A DNA stretch of 64,000 nucleotides from Aerococcus sanguinicola. GTDB lineage: Bacteria; Bacillota; Bacilli; Lactobacillales; Aerococcaceae. The notes beneath the pieces were generated by a model. That model saw only the letters and a list, made by a program, of their open reading frames with translations. It was not told where the DNA came from and searched no databases. Both the position numbers and the translations under genes were made by a program. The DNA is taken from NCBI RefSeq assembly GCF_008726925.1, contig NZ_VYWO01000003.1:1-64000 (forward strand), written 5' to 3'. Shown in pieces: positions 18,901 through 27,812 of the stretch. Numbering within the stretch: the first letter of the stretch is position 1; every line of letters begins with the position of its first letter.

Positions 18901-21900
18901 CCCAGTCGTTGTTACCTACAAAGATGGCTCACAAGATAACACCAATGCGCCAATCCATGTGGCTGCCCAAGATAAGATCAAAGACGTAACCGATCCAAAT
19001 GCCCCTGTTCCAGAAGGCTATGTTCGTCTGAAATTCAATGCAGACTCCAAGGACGGTTCGGTGACCGGTAAATTTGCGGATAAGTCTAAGGTCAAAGCTT
19101 TCGACGTCCTCAAGGGCACCAAGTTTAACGACCCAGCTATCCAAGAGAAATTCGACCAAGTTGTACCAACTAACCCAGTTGCAGACAACCCAGCCAAGAA
19201 ATGGTCTTCATGGGAACCTATCTTTGACAATGAATTAGTGAAAGATACCCCAATTGAAGAAGGGCTCACTGGCGACACCCGTGAATACCACTCTGTTTAC
19301 GAAGACAAAGCCTTCAACGAAAACAATGTCGGTATCGCTAAGGTTGAAATCGTCAAAGACCCAACCAAGAAAGCCTACACTGAAGGCAAGGAAGGCGACA
19401 ACAAGCTTGATCCAGCCGGCACCCAGGTGAAATTAACCGATGCCAATGGCGTAACAAAAGTTGTTGGACCAGAAGACTTCGGCAAGTATGGCATTAAAGT
19501 TGGCCTTAAAGACGTACCTAACTACACCCCAGACACACCTCTAACCAAGAAAGACCATGACGGTAAGAAGGTTGAAGTCACTGTCCCAGGTAAGACGGGT
19601 GAACTCAAGGCCGAATCCAAGGCACCAATCACGGTGAAACAACAGGATAAGGATGCTTACCAACCAAGCTACGAAGAAACCCAAGCTAATGTTGGTCAAC
19701 CAGCTGCTTCGAAGGCACCAACTTTCAAAGATAGTGCCAATAAAGCAACTAAGACTCCAGCCGGCGCTAAATTCGCTTTAGGCAAGGGGGCTCCAGCAGG
19801 GGCTAAGATCGATCCTAAGACCGGTGTTGTGACTTACACCCCTCAAGATGCTGACGAAGGCAAAGTGGTCAAAGTTCCAGTCGTTGTGACTTACGGCGAT
19901 AAGACAACCGATACCACAGAAGCAAGCTTCAACGTGGCCCAACGCGCTGACGTGATCGAACCAACTGATCCAAACGCAGAAGTCCCACAAGGCTATCACA
20001 AGGTAACCCTCAAGGCCGGCGAAGGCACCCAAGTTCCAGAAAAAGTTCTCCACGTAAGAGACGGCAAGGGCATCCCAGCTGACAAGTACCCAGCAGCTAA
20101 AATTGATCCTGCTAAAGCCAATGACTACAAGGAACCAATCACTTGGTCTGTTGCTCCTAATACCCCAATCACCAAGGATGAGGTTATTGTAGCTAACGCC
20201 ACTAAGAAGACTGACGCAGAAAAGAACACGCCACAAGCTAAGGACCAAACAGTTAAAGTTGGTGAAACACCTAAAGCAGAAGATTCTATCGCGAACTTAG
20301 GCGATCTTCCACAAGGGACTAAGGTGGCTTACAAGGAACCTGTTGACACCAAGACACCAGGTGACAAACAAGCAACTGTAGTGGTAACCTACCCAGATGG
20401 TTCAAGTGAAGAAGTTCCAGCTAAAGTTGTCGTAAAAGACTTAACTGATGCAGAAAAGAACACGCCACAAGCTAAGGACCAAACAGTTAAAGTAGGCGAA
20501 ACACCTAAGGCTGAAGATTCAATTGCGAACTTAGGCGACCTACCACAAGGGACTAAAGTTGCCTACAAGGAACCAGTCGATACCAAGACACCAGGTGACA
20601 AACAAGCAACTGTAGTGGTAACCTACCCAGATGGTTCAAGCGAAGAAGTTCCAGCTAAAGTTGTCGTCAAAGACTTAACTGATGCAGAAAAGAACACGCC
20701 ACAAGCTAAGGACCAAACAGTCAAAGTCGGCGAAACACCTAAGGCTGAAGATTCAATTGCGAACTTAGGCGACCTTCCACAAGGCACTAAAGTTGCCTAC
20801 AAGGAACCAGTCGATACCAAGACACCAGGTGACAAACAAGCAACTGTTGTTGTAACCTACCCAGACGGTTCAAGCGAAGAAGTTCCAGCTAAAGTTGTCG
20901 TTAAAGATTTAACTGACGCAGAAAAGAACACACCACAAGCTAAGGACCAAACAGTCAAAGTCGGTGAAACACCTAAGGCTGAAGATTCAATTGCGAACTT
21001 AGGCGACCTACCACAAGGGACTAAAGTTGCCTACAAGGAACCAGTCGATACCAAGACACCAGGTGACAAACAAGCAACTGTTGTTGTAACTTACCCAGAC
21101 GGTTCAAGCGAAGAAGTTCCTGCCAAGGTACAAGTCAAAGACTTAACGGATGCAGAAAAGAACAATCCTCAAGGTCAAGACATCAACACCAAGGTAGGGG
21201 AAACACCAAACGCTAAAGACGGAATCAAGGATGCGGACAAGTTACCACAAGGCACCAAGTTCGAGTTCAAGACACCAGTCGATACGCAAAAACCAGGTGA
21301 CAAACCAGCAACTGTTGTTGTAACCTACCCAGACGGGACTAAGGATGAAGTGCCAGTAACGGTTAAGGTTTCTGAAAATCCAACCCAAGCTGAAACTACT
21401 ACCCCAACTGTCCCAGCCAAGACCGAAGTCGAAGACAAGACTAACTTAACCCCAGAAGAACAAGACAAGGTTAAGAAGGCTATCGAAGACGCCAACAAGG
21501 ATAAATTCCCAGCGCCTAAGGACGGCCAAAACCCAACAACCGTTGAAGTGGCTAAAGACGGCACCGCAACCATTACCTATCCAGATGGGTCTACAGACAC
21601 CATCCCAGGTACCGACTTAGTTGTTGAACGTCCTAAGACCACTGTTGAAGGCACACCTAAGACGGTTAAGCCAACTGCTGATCCTCAAGACACCGGTCTA
21701 GTTGTGAAGAACCAAGACGACAAGACCCCAACTAAGGTGACTGCCAAGGACGAAGACGGTCAAGACGTTCCTGTAACCGTTGACCCAACAACTGGTAAGG
21801 TTTCTGTAACTCCAGGTACTAAGGTAGACGGCCCAATCACCGTAACCGTTGAAGACAAAGACTTACCAGCAGGTAAACAAGACTTCGTCGTTCCAGTTGA

Positions 21901-24900
21901 AGGTCATGAAGCCGGACGCGATGATAACGGTACTGATAAGACCCAAGCAGACCAAATCACGCCTAACCTCCCAGCTGAGAAAACTCCTGTAGCTGACAAG
22001 ACTAACTTAACCCCAGAAGAAAAAGATGCGGTTAAGAAAGCTATTGAAGACGCTAACAAGGATAAATTCCCAGCGCCTAAGGACGGTCAAAAACCAACTA
22101 CGGTTGAAGTAGGTAAAGACGGCACCGCAACTATCACCTACCCAGATGGGTCTAAGGACACCATCCCAGGTACGGACTTAGTTCGCGAAAAGACTAACGT
22201 TGATGACTCAGCTGTTAAACCTGTCAACCCAACGGACGACAAGCAAGGCACTGGCATCAAAGTCAACAACCCTGACAAAGACACCACAGTAACCGCTAAG
22301 GATGAAGACGGCAAGGACATTCCTGTAGTCATCAACCCAGAAACCGGCGAAGTGGAAGTTACTCCAGGTACAAAAGTTGACGGTCCAATCACAGTAACAG
22401 TTAACGACCCAGACCTACCAGGCGGTAAGAAGGAAGTTACCGTTCCAGTTAACGGCCACGAAGCTGGTCGCAACGACAACGGTTCAGATCCAACCCAAGC
22501 GGATCAAATTACACCTGCTGTCCCAGCTGAGAAGACTCCAGTTGCCGATAAGAACAACTTAACTGATGACGAAAAAGCTCAAGTTAAGAAGGCTATAGAA
22601 GACGCTAATAAGGATAAATTCCCAGCAGCTAAGGAAGGCCAAAAGCCAACCACCGTTGAAATCGGTAAGGACGGCACCGCAACTATCACCTACCCAGATG
22701 GGTCTAAAGACACCATCCCAGGTATGGACTTAGTTCGCGAAAAGACTAACGTTGATGACTCAGCTGTTAAACCTGTCAACCCAACGGACGACAAGCAAGG
22801 CACTGGCATCAAAGTCAACAACCCTGACAAAGACACCACAGTAACCGCTAAGGATGAAGACGGCAAGGACATTCCTGTAGTCATCAACCCAGAAACCGGC
22901 GAAGTGGAAGTTACTCCAGGGACAAAAGTTGACGGTCCAATCGTAGTCACAGTCAACGATCCAGATCTCCCAGGTGGTAAGAAGGAAGTTACCGTTCCTG
23001 TTAAGGGCCACGAAGCAGGCCGCGATGACAACGGTTCAGATCCAACTCAAGCAGACCAAATCACTCCTGACCTTCCAGCTGAGAAAACTCCAGTCGCCGA
23101 CAAGAACAACTTAACCCCAGAAGAACAAGCTGAAGTTAAGAAGAAAGTCGAAGACGCCAACAAGGACAAATTCCCAACACCTAAGGAAGGCCAAAACCCA
23201 ACCACCGTTGAAATCGGTAAAGACGGCACCGCAACCATCACCTACCCAGATGGCTCGAAAGACACCATCCCAGGGACTGACTTAGTCCGTGAAAAGACTA
23301 ACGTTGATGATTCAGCGGTTAAACCTGTTAACCCAACGGATGACAAGCAAGGCACTGGCATCAAGGTCAACAACCCTGACAAAGACACCACAGTAACCGC
23401 CAAGGATGAAGACGGCAAGGATGTTCCTGTAGTCATCAACCCAGAAACCGGCGAAGTGGAAGTCACTCCAGGTAAGAATGTTGACGGTCCAATTGTGGTA
23501 ACTGTCAACGATCCAGACCTCCCAGGCGGTAAGAAGGAAGTTACCGTTCCAGTCAAAGGCCACGAAGCTGGTCGTGATGACAACGGTTCAGATCCAACCC
23601 AAGCGGATCAAATTACACCTAATGTCCCAGCTGAGAAGACTCCAGTCGCCGATAAGAACAACTTAACTGAAGACGAAAAAGCTCAAGTTAAGAAAGCTAT
23701 CGAAGACGCTAACAAGGATAAATTCCCAGCGCCTAAGGAAGGCCAAAACCCAACCACCGTTGAAATCGGTAAGGACGGCACCGCAACCATCACCTACCCA
23801 GATGGCTCTAAAGACACCATCCCAGGTACGGACTTAGTTCGCGAAAAGACCAACGTTGATGACTCAGCTGTTAAACCTGTCAACCCAACGGACGACAAGC
23901 AAGGCACTGGCATCAAGGTTAACAACGCGGATAAGGATACCAAAGTGACCGCCAAGGATGAAGACGGCAAAGACATTCCTGCCGTAATCAACCCTGAAAC
24001 CGGCGAAGTGGAAGTTACCCCAGGTACAAATGTTGACGGTCCAATCACTGTGACGATCACCGATCCGGAATTACCAGGCGGTAAGAAGGAAGTCACCGTT
24101 CCAGTCAAAGGCCATGAAGCTGGTCGCGACGACAACGGCTCTGACCAATCCGCTAAACCGACGATCGAAGCGATCCATGAAGGCGACGAAATCGTGGAAG
24201 GTAACGGCGTGCCAGATGCTAAGATTGTTGTGAAAGACAAGGACGGCAAGGTCATTGGCGAAACAACGGTTGACGGTATCGGCAACTGGTCGGTTAAGGT
24301 TCCTGCCAACAAACTTTTCGCTGGCGACAAGGTGACGGTGGAACAAACCGAAGAAGGTAAGAAGCCTGCTGTTGAAACCGCAACGGTTCAAAAGGCAACG
24401 GGCGAAACGACACGCAAGGGCAACCCAGCTGTCGCTTACCCAATCGAATCCCACCCTGTTGTGAAACATGTCGGCGAAAGCTTGACTGCAGATGACATCA
24501 CTAAGGCCATTAAGGTAGTCGGCGTTCCAGAAGGCTCTTACAAGGTTACGATCAATGAAGGCCAAGTCCTCCCATCAACCGATAAAGTGGGCGACGCCAT
24601 CATCGATGTCACCGTAACTTTACCTGACGGCACCACCGAAGCTGCTCAAGTATGGGTGATTGTGAAAGCTAATGCGGACACGACACCTGATGTTAAGAAG
24701 ACGACCTCAGTGGATGATTCCCAAGTCAAGGAAGTCAACCCAACGGACGACAAACAAGGCACTGGCATCAAGGTCATTAACCCGGATAAGGACACCACAG
24801 TTACCGCTAAGGACGAAGACGGCAAGGACATCCCTGTTGTCATCAACCCTGAAACGGGCGAAGTGGAAGTGACTCCAGGCACTGACGTTGACGGCCCAAT

Positions 24901-25288
24901 CACTGTCACCATCTCTGACCCAGAATTACCAGGCGGTAAGAAGGTCGTAGTGGTTCCAGTCAAAGGCCATGCCGCTGGACGTGACGATAACGGCTCTGAC
25001 GCTGCCCCAGCCCAACCAGAAGCTCCCGTCACCCCAGAAAAACCAGCCCCAGCTGAGACTAAACCTGCCGCTCCTCAAAAAGCCACAGGCGCAGTCAAAG
25101 TTAACCACAAAGCACCAAGCGCGCTTCCAAAAGCTAGCCAAGCAGGCAAAGCCCATGCTAAAGCAGCTCAAACGAAGACCAAACTCCCACAAACCGGAGC
25201 ACTTGTCGGCCTAACGAGCGGCCTCGCCCTCGCTTTAGTCGGCGCTGGTAGCTTACTAGCCCTCGGCAAAGGCAAAAAGAAAGACTAA
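15998..25288 (+). CDS. giant YSIRK / LPQTG surface protein with long Rib and YPDG-type stalk (3096 aa)
   Basis: The largest protein in the window and a sortase substrate. Residues 1-50 are the shared YSIRK leader. Residues about 55-200 are Ala/Glu/Lys-rich (ADKKAEEAPAEK). Residues about 230-680 form a unique head rich in Trp and Tyr. Residues about 770-1400 hold longer Rib-like domains. Residues about 1405-1716 hold four nearly identical 78-aa Rib repeats (TDAEKNTPQAKDQTVKVGE ...) and a divergent fifth copy follows. The C-terminal third alternates an Asn-Lys-rich helical unit (KKAIEDANKDKFPAPKDGQ) with the VTPGTKVDGPI / GHEAGRDDNG module also present in the other two giants. LPQTGALVG, a hydrophobic helix and GKKKD end it. 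The ribosome binding site is AAGGAGGAGA. A terminator follows 34 nt after the stop. Function beyond surface display is not readable from sequence. Confidence 0.9.
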   Translation: MVGKNNYQVKKEKQADKFYRYSIKRLSVGVASVAVAAGLLFTSDAAVVEVAAAETGNTSTLAQPEETEEEKARRAAAAAAALEAEKQAKAVEAPAETSAAPVAEAPVEPTAPVAEADKKAEEAPAEKPAEAEKVEADKKAEEKAPEAKKAEEKPAEKTEAKKAEEAPKADKKAEEKPADKEVKADEKAAEDEKPGELTFYAARDTSRRGRANKKPDKPAENKPSTRTANSANPGNGSGVDTTNSDMSMAGESELIKNLQDSAIDATGKKGDKRSYSGTVFVYRNGNSNEITKETLAGVPVYLQWAYKDGYVSPVYKTVSNADGTFTFTFDKPIIDKFGNVHKWKLSDGDQEAFAVRTWAENPDPANLALIKGGDQITGFHKRLTRTNESWDFTVGIDRIVNGQVVFQEKLLNNDWLVGPKNTWRVSPDPSGEWKDKGPYGTVRGTVWFDGGDPAGSDARMWKKDSWDLPAAKTKVVASYVNDEVARLFDKWKKDNNYTGSDGQDNPRILEFRKAQEKIIADYEKKHGKGSHIAETVVGTVDSDGNYYIPFRGLYGVSRNEANSGLPISHTIKPEEYGKVVDVKDENHTNLMAWNGTIGQKHRHINQDYMYAASLIDNYNIWSNTSQNNMFALLDGAAKPVGPSNLASGNISDVNFAAIVAKPAHAIKTYDAQSNFAPAGAKVENASEGLLPSTTYVQRWFKDGKPYGEATEFVTTPEGKAPASIPLNVDKQLGAPAKFTSAIFLNDGSKHDNLTDALAADAFIAAPKVEYDKIEKQAGQEAKTAAPKYKNEAGKAYTPNANDGKPTFSFEERKETVDKNGETKISYEPLKTVKVGNKDIPVSVDPKTGVVTIKAADTAKIPGETVTVPVTLTYPNGMKIQSNAVIQVLAKEKQKDLVDPVYEPVQTNVGQEATSNLKFIDKAGKDVAKPAGAKFALADNAPAGATIDPETGVVKYTPKAADADTTVNVPVVVTYKDGSQDNTNAPIHVAAQDKIKDVTDPNAPVPEGYVRLKFNADSKDGSVTGKFADKSKVKAFDVLKGTKFNDPAIQEKFDQVVPTNPVADNPAKKWSSWEPIFDNELVKDTPIEEGLTGDTREYHSVYEDKAFNENNVGIAKVEIVKDPTKKAYTEGKEGDNKLDPAGTQVKLTDANGVTKVVGPEDFGKYGIKVGLKDVPNYTPDTPLTKKDHDGKKVEVTVPGKTGELKAESKAPITVKQQDKDAYQPSYEETQANVGQPAASKAPTFKDSANKATKTPAGAKFALGKGAPAGAKIDPKTGVVTYTPQDADEGKVVKVPVVVTYGDKTTDTTEASFNVAQRADVIEPTDPNAEVPQGYHKVTLKAGEGTQVPEKVLHVRDGKGIPADKYPAAKIDPAKANDYKEPITWSVAPNTPITKDEVIVANATKKTDAEKNTPQAKDQTVKVGETPKAEDSIANLGDLPQGTKVAYKEPVDTKTPGDKQATVVVTYPDGSSEEVPAKVVVKDLTDAEKNTPQAKDQTVKVGETPKAEDSIANLGDLPQGTKVAYKEPVDTKTPGDKQATVVVTYPDGSSEEVPAKVVVKDLTDAEKNTPQAKDQTVKVGETPKAEDSIANLGDLPQGTKVAYKEPVDTKTPGDKQATVVVTYPDGSSEEVPAKVVVKDLTDAEKNTPQAKDQTVKVGETPKAEDSIANLGDLPQGTKVAYKEPVDTKTPGDKQATVVVTYPDGSSEEVPAKVQVKDLTDAEKNNPQGQDINTKVGETPNAKDGIKDADKLPQGTKFEFKTPVDTQKPGDKPATVVVTYPDGTKDEVPVTVKVSENPTQAETTTPTVPAKTEVEDKTNLTPEEQDKVKKAIEDANKDKFPAPKDGQNPTTVEVAKDGTATITYPDGSTDTIPGTDLVVERPKTTVEGTPKTVKPTADPQDTGLVVKNQDDKTPTKVTAKDEDGQDVPVTVDPTTGKVSVTPGTKVDGPITVTVEDKDLPAGKQDFVVPVEGHEAGRDDNGTDKTQADQITPNLPAEKTPVADKTNLTPEEKDAVKKAIEDANKDKFPAPKDGQKPTTVEVGKDGTATITYPDGSKDTIPGTDLVREKTNVDDSAVKPVNPTDDKQGTGIKVNNPDKDTTVTAKDEDGKDIPVVINPETGEVEVTPGTKVDGPITVTVNDPDLPGGKKEVTVPVNGHEAGRNDNGSDPTQADQITPAVPAEKTPVADKNNLTDDEKAQVKKAIEDANKDKFPAAKEGQKPTTVEIGKDGTATITYPDGSKDTIPGMDLVREKTNVDDSAVKPVNPTDDKQGTGIKVNNPDKDTTVTAKDEDGKDIPVVINPETGEVEVTPGTKVDGPIVVTVNDPDLPGGKKEVTVPVKGHEAGRDDNGSDPTQADQITPDLPAEKTPVADKNNLTPEEQAEVKKKVEDANKDKFPTPKEGQNPTTVEIGKDGTATITYPDGSKDTIPGTDLVREKTNVDDSAVKPVNPTDDKQGTGIKVNNPDKDTTVTAKDEDGKDVPVVINPETGEVEVTPGKNVDGPIVVTVNDPDLPGGKKEVTVPVKGHEAGRDDNGSDPTQADQITPNVPAEKTPVADKNNLTEDEKAQVKKAIEDANKDKFPAPKEGQNPTTVEIGKDGTATITYPDGSKDTIPGTDLVREKTNVDDSAVKPVNPTDDKQGTGIKVNNADKDTKVTAKDEDGKDIPAVINPETGEVEVTPGTNVDGPITVTITDPELPGGKKEVTVPVKGHEAGRDDNGSDQSAKPTIEAIHEGDEIVEGNGVPDAKIVVKDKDGKVIGETTVDGIGNWSVKVPANKLFAGDKVTVEQTEEGKKPAVETATVQKATGETTRKGNPAVAYPIESHPVVKHVGESLTADDITKAIKVVGVPEGSYKVTINEGQVLPSTDKVGDAIIDVTVTLPDGTTEAAQVWVIVKANADTTPDVKKTTSVDDSQVKEVNPTDDKQGTGIKVINPDKDTTVTAKDEDGKDIPVVINPETGEVEVTPGTDVDGPITVTISDPELPGGKKVVVVPVKGHAAGRDDNGSDAAPAQPEAPVTPEKPAPAETKPAAPQKATGAVKVNHKAPSALPKASQAGKAHAKAAQTKTKLPQTGALVGLTSGLALALVGAGSLLALGKGKKKD
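20210..21145 (+). repeat. four tandem 234-bp repeats inside the third surface gene (Rib domains)
   Basis: ACT-GAC/GAT-GCA-GAA starts recur at 20210, 20444, 20678 and 20912, exactly 234 nt (78 codons) apart, with near-identical protein and only synonymous differences in most positions. Copy-number change by recombination would keep the reading frame. Confidence 0.85.
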
Positions 25289-25322
25289 AATCTTCTTGAC
25301 CGCCTAAGCTGACACAAAAGAA

Positions 25323-25353
25323 GCCCTCGCACAAGATCGTGCGGGGGCTTTTT
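25323..25353 (+). terminator. intrinsic terminator of the third surface-protein gene
   Basis: GCCCTCGCAC (25323-25332) pairs with GTGCGGGGGC (25339-25348), followed by TTTTT. The S-repeat array begins 23 nt later. Confidence 0.9.
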
Positions 25354-25375
25354 GGCTTGCTTGGGTACTATAAGG

Positions 25376-25985
25376 TGCAGTTTCTCCACGAGAAACTGCT
25401 TCATAATGGAGGAAGGGGCAGCATCTGGGTTAGAAAGTGCAATTTCCCAAGTGGAGATGCAGTATCTCGGATAGAAAGTGCAAGTTCCCAAGCGGAGATG
25501 CAGTATCTGGGATAGAAAGTGCAAGTTCTCAAGTGAAGATGCAGTATCTCGGGGAGAACCGGTCATAAGGATAGTGGATCTGTCCGTAACTTGGAGAGAA
25601 ACGGACACAGGGGTAGTAGATCTGTCCGTATCTCGGGAAGAACCGGACACAGGGGCAAGGGATCTGTCCGTAACTCGAGGAGAACCGGTCATAAGGGTAA
25701 GGGATCTGTCCGTAACTCGGGAAGAACCGGTCATAAGGGTAGTGGATCTGTCCGTAACTCGGGAGGAACCGGACACAGGGGCAAAGGATCTGTCCGTATC
25801 TCGGGAAGAACCGGCCATAAGGGTAGTGGATCTGTCCGTAACTCGTGGAGAACCGGTCAAAAGGGTAAGAGATCTGTCCGTATCTCGAGGAGAAATGGAC
25901 ATAGGCCAAGAGAAAAGGCAGTAAGTGAGCTAGAAGCTGCCAGATCATAAGGGGAGGTGCAGTTTCTCCCCGAGAAACTGCTTCA
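25376..25985. repeat. family S repeat array: 41- and 42-nt hairpin units with several arm types
   Basis: The array is framed by two copies of a GCAGTTTCTC / GAGAAACTGC perfect hairpin, near 25378 and 25957. Inside are three 41-nt units with GTGCAAG ... GATGCAG arms (starts 25437, 25478, 25519), then about eight 42-nt units in which CGGACA or CGGTCA pairs with TGTCCG (right arms at 25581, 25623, 25665 and on). CTCGGGAAGAACC links the units. The 42-nt period equals 14 codons, so spurious open frames run through it; I do not believe they are genes. There are no unique spacers, so this is not CRISPR. Confidence 0.85.
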
Positions 25986-26068
25986 TCATAGGGACGAAAG
26001 CGCTGCCTTGCGATAAAACTTCTACTATTATAGAGAGAAGTGAGTCAGAATTATGGGAATGGGCTGGT

Positions 26069-26275
26069 GCACCGGCACCTTCTTGGAGGAATATGCCGAA
26101 TCACCTCGCGCACCGGCATCTTCTCAGAGGAATATGCCGAATCTCCGTGCGCACCGGCACCTTCTCGGGGGAACATGCCGAATCACCCAGCGCACCGGCA
26201 CCTTCTCAGGGGAATATGCCGAATCGCCTCGCGCACCGGCATCTTCTCAGAGGAATATGCCGGATGACCCCACGC
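26069..26275. repeat. family S repeat array: five 41-nt units with CGGCAT/ATGCCG hairpins
   Basis: GCACCGG starts recur at 26069, 26110, 26151, 26192 and 26233, exactly 41 nt apart. Most units carry CGGCAT (or CGGCAC) and ATGCCG with 14 nt between, for example 26114-26119 with 26134-26139, and the loop reads CTTCTCAGAGGAAT or close. The stretch 26276-26346 after it holds no gene. Confidence 0.85.
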
Positions 26276-26346
26276 ACCGCCACCTCCCCAGCAGCAGCTA
26301 GCGGCTCCCAGCTCGACTGGCTCCCACCATCAGCCTCAGTCCACAC

Positions 26347-26383
26347 AAAAAGGCCTTGGCGACCCGAAAGCAGTCACCAAGGC
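26347..26383 (-). terminator. intrinsic terminator of the GntR/ABC operon
   Basis: GCCTTGGCGAC (26353) pairs with GTCACCAAGGC (ends 26383). On the minus strand the hairpin is followed by a T run, 30 nt after the permease stop codon. Confidence 0.85.
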
Positions 26384-26414
26384 GCTTGATATCACAGCCA
26401 ATTGCTGAATCTAA

Positions 26415-27029
26415 CTACAAATCTTTTCCCTCATAAATCTTGACGGTGAGGAGGAAGAAGAGGGCGGCTAGGCCTAGGCTAAGCAGGCTGGCCGATAGGA
26501 GGAGGCGGCTGGTATCCATGGCCATAAGCGTTTGGATGAGGCCTTGGACAAAGGAGCTGTGCACGATGGTCCATCCGAAGCTGATCAGGAGGAGGAAGCC
26601 AATCACCGTGACATAATTCATAAAGACTGGGCCAAAGACCATGTAGAGGAATTGGTAGCCAGCAAGGAGGAGGAGGCTGAGGAGGCCTACCAATAAGATC
26701 TCAGACAGGCTATTGGCCTTATAAGCCGGCAGGAGGGTATTCAAGAGGATGAGGGGGACGAGGAAGAGCCCCATTTCGAGCAGGTGGGCGAGGAACTTGC
26801 CAGCTACGACTTCCCTCCGACTGACGGGGAGGCTCTGAATCAATTGGCGGTAGGCCCGCTTGTCATCCTGGCCGTCGATGTTTCGAATCTGGAAGAGGGC
26901 GAGGACCAGGCCCATAGCTAAAGGCAGCTGGCCGTCTCCGATAATAAAGAGGACACTATAATGGACCAATAAGGAGAGCAGTAATAAGTTTCGGCTGACT
27001 TGCCATTCTTTGTTTAGTAAGGCTTTCAT
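26415..27029 (-). CDS. ABC-2 type transporter permease (204 aa)
   Basis: A small integral membrane protein with about six hydrophobic helices (for example LLLLSLLVHYSVLFII near the start and LLLSASLLSLGLAALFFLLT near the end) and an early cytoplasmic loop with Arg/Asp-rich motif NIDGQDDKRAYRQLIQSLPV, a pattern common to ABC-2 permeases of the bacitracin/YtrC-like export class. It directly follows the ATPase gene (the ATPase stop ends at 27030), so the two are translated together and should form one transporter. The substrate is unknown. A terminator follows. Identity as a permease rests on topology and context rather than a specific motif. Confidence 0.75.
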   Translation of the reverse strand: MKALLNKEWQVSRNLLLLSLLVHYSVLFIIGDGQLPLAMGLVLALFQIRNIDGQDDKRAYRQLIQSLPVSRREVVAGKFLAHLLEMGLFLVPLILLNTLLPAYKANSLSEILLVGLLSLLLLAGYQFLYMVFGPVFMNYVTVIGFLLLISFGWTIVHSSFVQGLIQTLMAMDTSRLLLSASLLSLGLAALFFLLTVKIYEGKDL

Positions 27030-27809
27030 TTAATGGCCTCCTTTCAAACTGTAGACCATAATTTCTTCCAGGCTGGCGGGCTCAATGAGCACCTGGTCGC
27101 CAAAAAGCTCCTGGAAGCTGGCCGCTTCTTGGGTCAAACCGGAAAAGCCGGCTCTTGTTTCGCTTAAACCGCTGAGCAAGGGACGGGTATCGGCATCCAG
27201 CAGGGCAGTCGGCCCCTTGACCAGGCGGTAGCGGTCAAGCAGGTCATCCTTCGCCTCGTCCATCAGAATGCGCCCATCCTGGATCAGGACAATGTAATCG
27301 GCAATCTTCTCTAAGTCACTAATGAGGTCCAAGCCCGAAGTCGGTTCATCGAGGATAATCAGGTCGGCATTGTGGCTCAAGGCAAGGGCCAGCGCAAGCT
27401 TCACCTTCATGCCCGTGGACAAGGCCTTCACCTTCTTAGCCAGGGGCAGGTCAAAGTCTTGGCACAGTTGATGGAAGCGGTCCGTCTCCCACTTGGCATA
27501 GAAGGGGCCAACGACCCTGCCGATAGCTTCCACCGTCAAATTCTCGTAAAAAACATTCTCCGCATAGACAAAGCCGATCCGGTCGCGTGCCGACTTGCCC
27601 GCCTGCTGATGGTCCCGGCCCAGGAGCTCAATCTGCCCCCTGTCCAGCTTGACCAGGTCCATGATGAGCTGGATAGTGGTGGACTTGCCCGCTCCATTCG
27701 GGCCGATAAAGCCGGTGATATAGCCTTTAGGGATCTGTAAATTCATGTCTTCAATCGCAAAATCGTCCCATCTCTTGGACACATTGCTTAGTTTAATCGC
27801 GTCAGTCAT
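27030..27809 (-). CDS. ABC transporter ATP-binding protein lacking the H-loop segment (259 aa)
   Basis: Motifs in order: Walker A GPNGAGKSTT, Q-loop region (FVYAENVFYENLTV), signature LSTGMKVKLALALAL, Walker B LIILDEPTSGLD. In this family about 30 residues normally follow the D-loop and include the FSTH switch histidine before an ISDLEKIADYI-like helix. Here TSGLDL runs straight into ISDLEKIADYIVLIQDGRI, so the H-loop is missing by an apparent in-frame deletion near 27326-27345. The C-terminal regulatory part is intact. The total is about 30 aa shorter than typical YtrB-like proteins. It sits between the GntR regulator (3-nt gap) and the permease. It may be catalytically impaired; a sequencing deletion is the main alternative. 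Confidence 0.85.
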   Translation of the reverse strand: MTDAIKLSNVSKRWDDFAIEDMNLQIPKGYITGFIGPNGAGKSTTIQLIMDLVKLDRGQIELLGRDHQQAGKSARDRIGFVYAENVFYENLTVEAIGRVVGPFYAKWETDRFHQLCQDFDLPLAKKVKALSTGMKVKLALALALSHNADLIILDEPTSGLDLISDLEKIADYIVLIQDGRILMDEAKDDLLDRYRLVKGPTALLDADTRPLLSGLSETRAGFSGLTQEAASFQELFGDQVLIEPASLEEIMVYSLKGGH

Positions 27810-27812
27810 CTC

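Noticed and set aside
25478..25950. Overlapping open frames on both strands across the S array (about 120-205 codons)
   Set aside because: The 42-nt period is a multiple of three, so any stop-free unit stays open in several frames. No ribosome binding site, low-complexity product, and hairpin constraint explains the sequence.
25376..26275. CRISPR array
   Set aside because: Units repeat throughout with no unique spacers of constant length, and no cas genes are nearby.
26040..26389. Three plus-strand open frames across the CGGCAT repeats
   Set aside because: The 41-nt period shifts the frame each unit and all three frames are open by composition; no start context.
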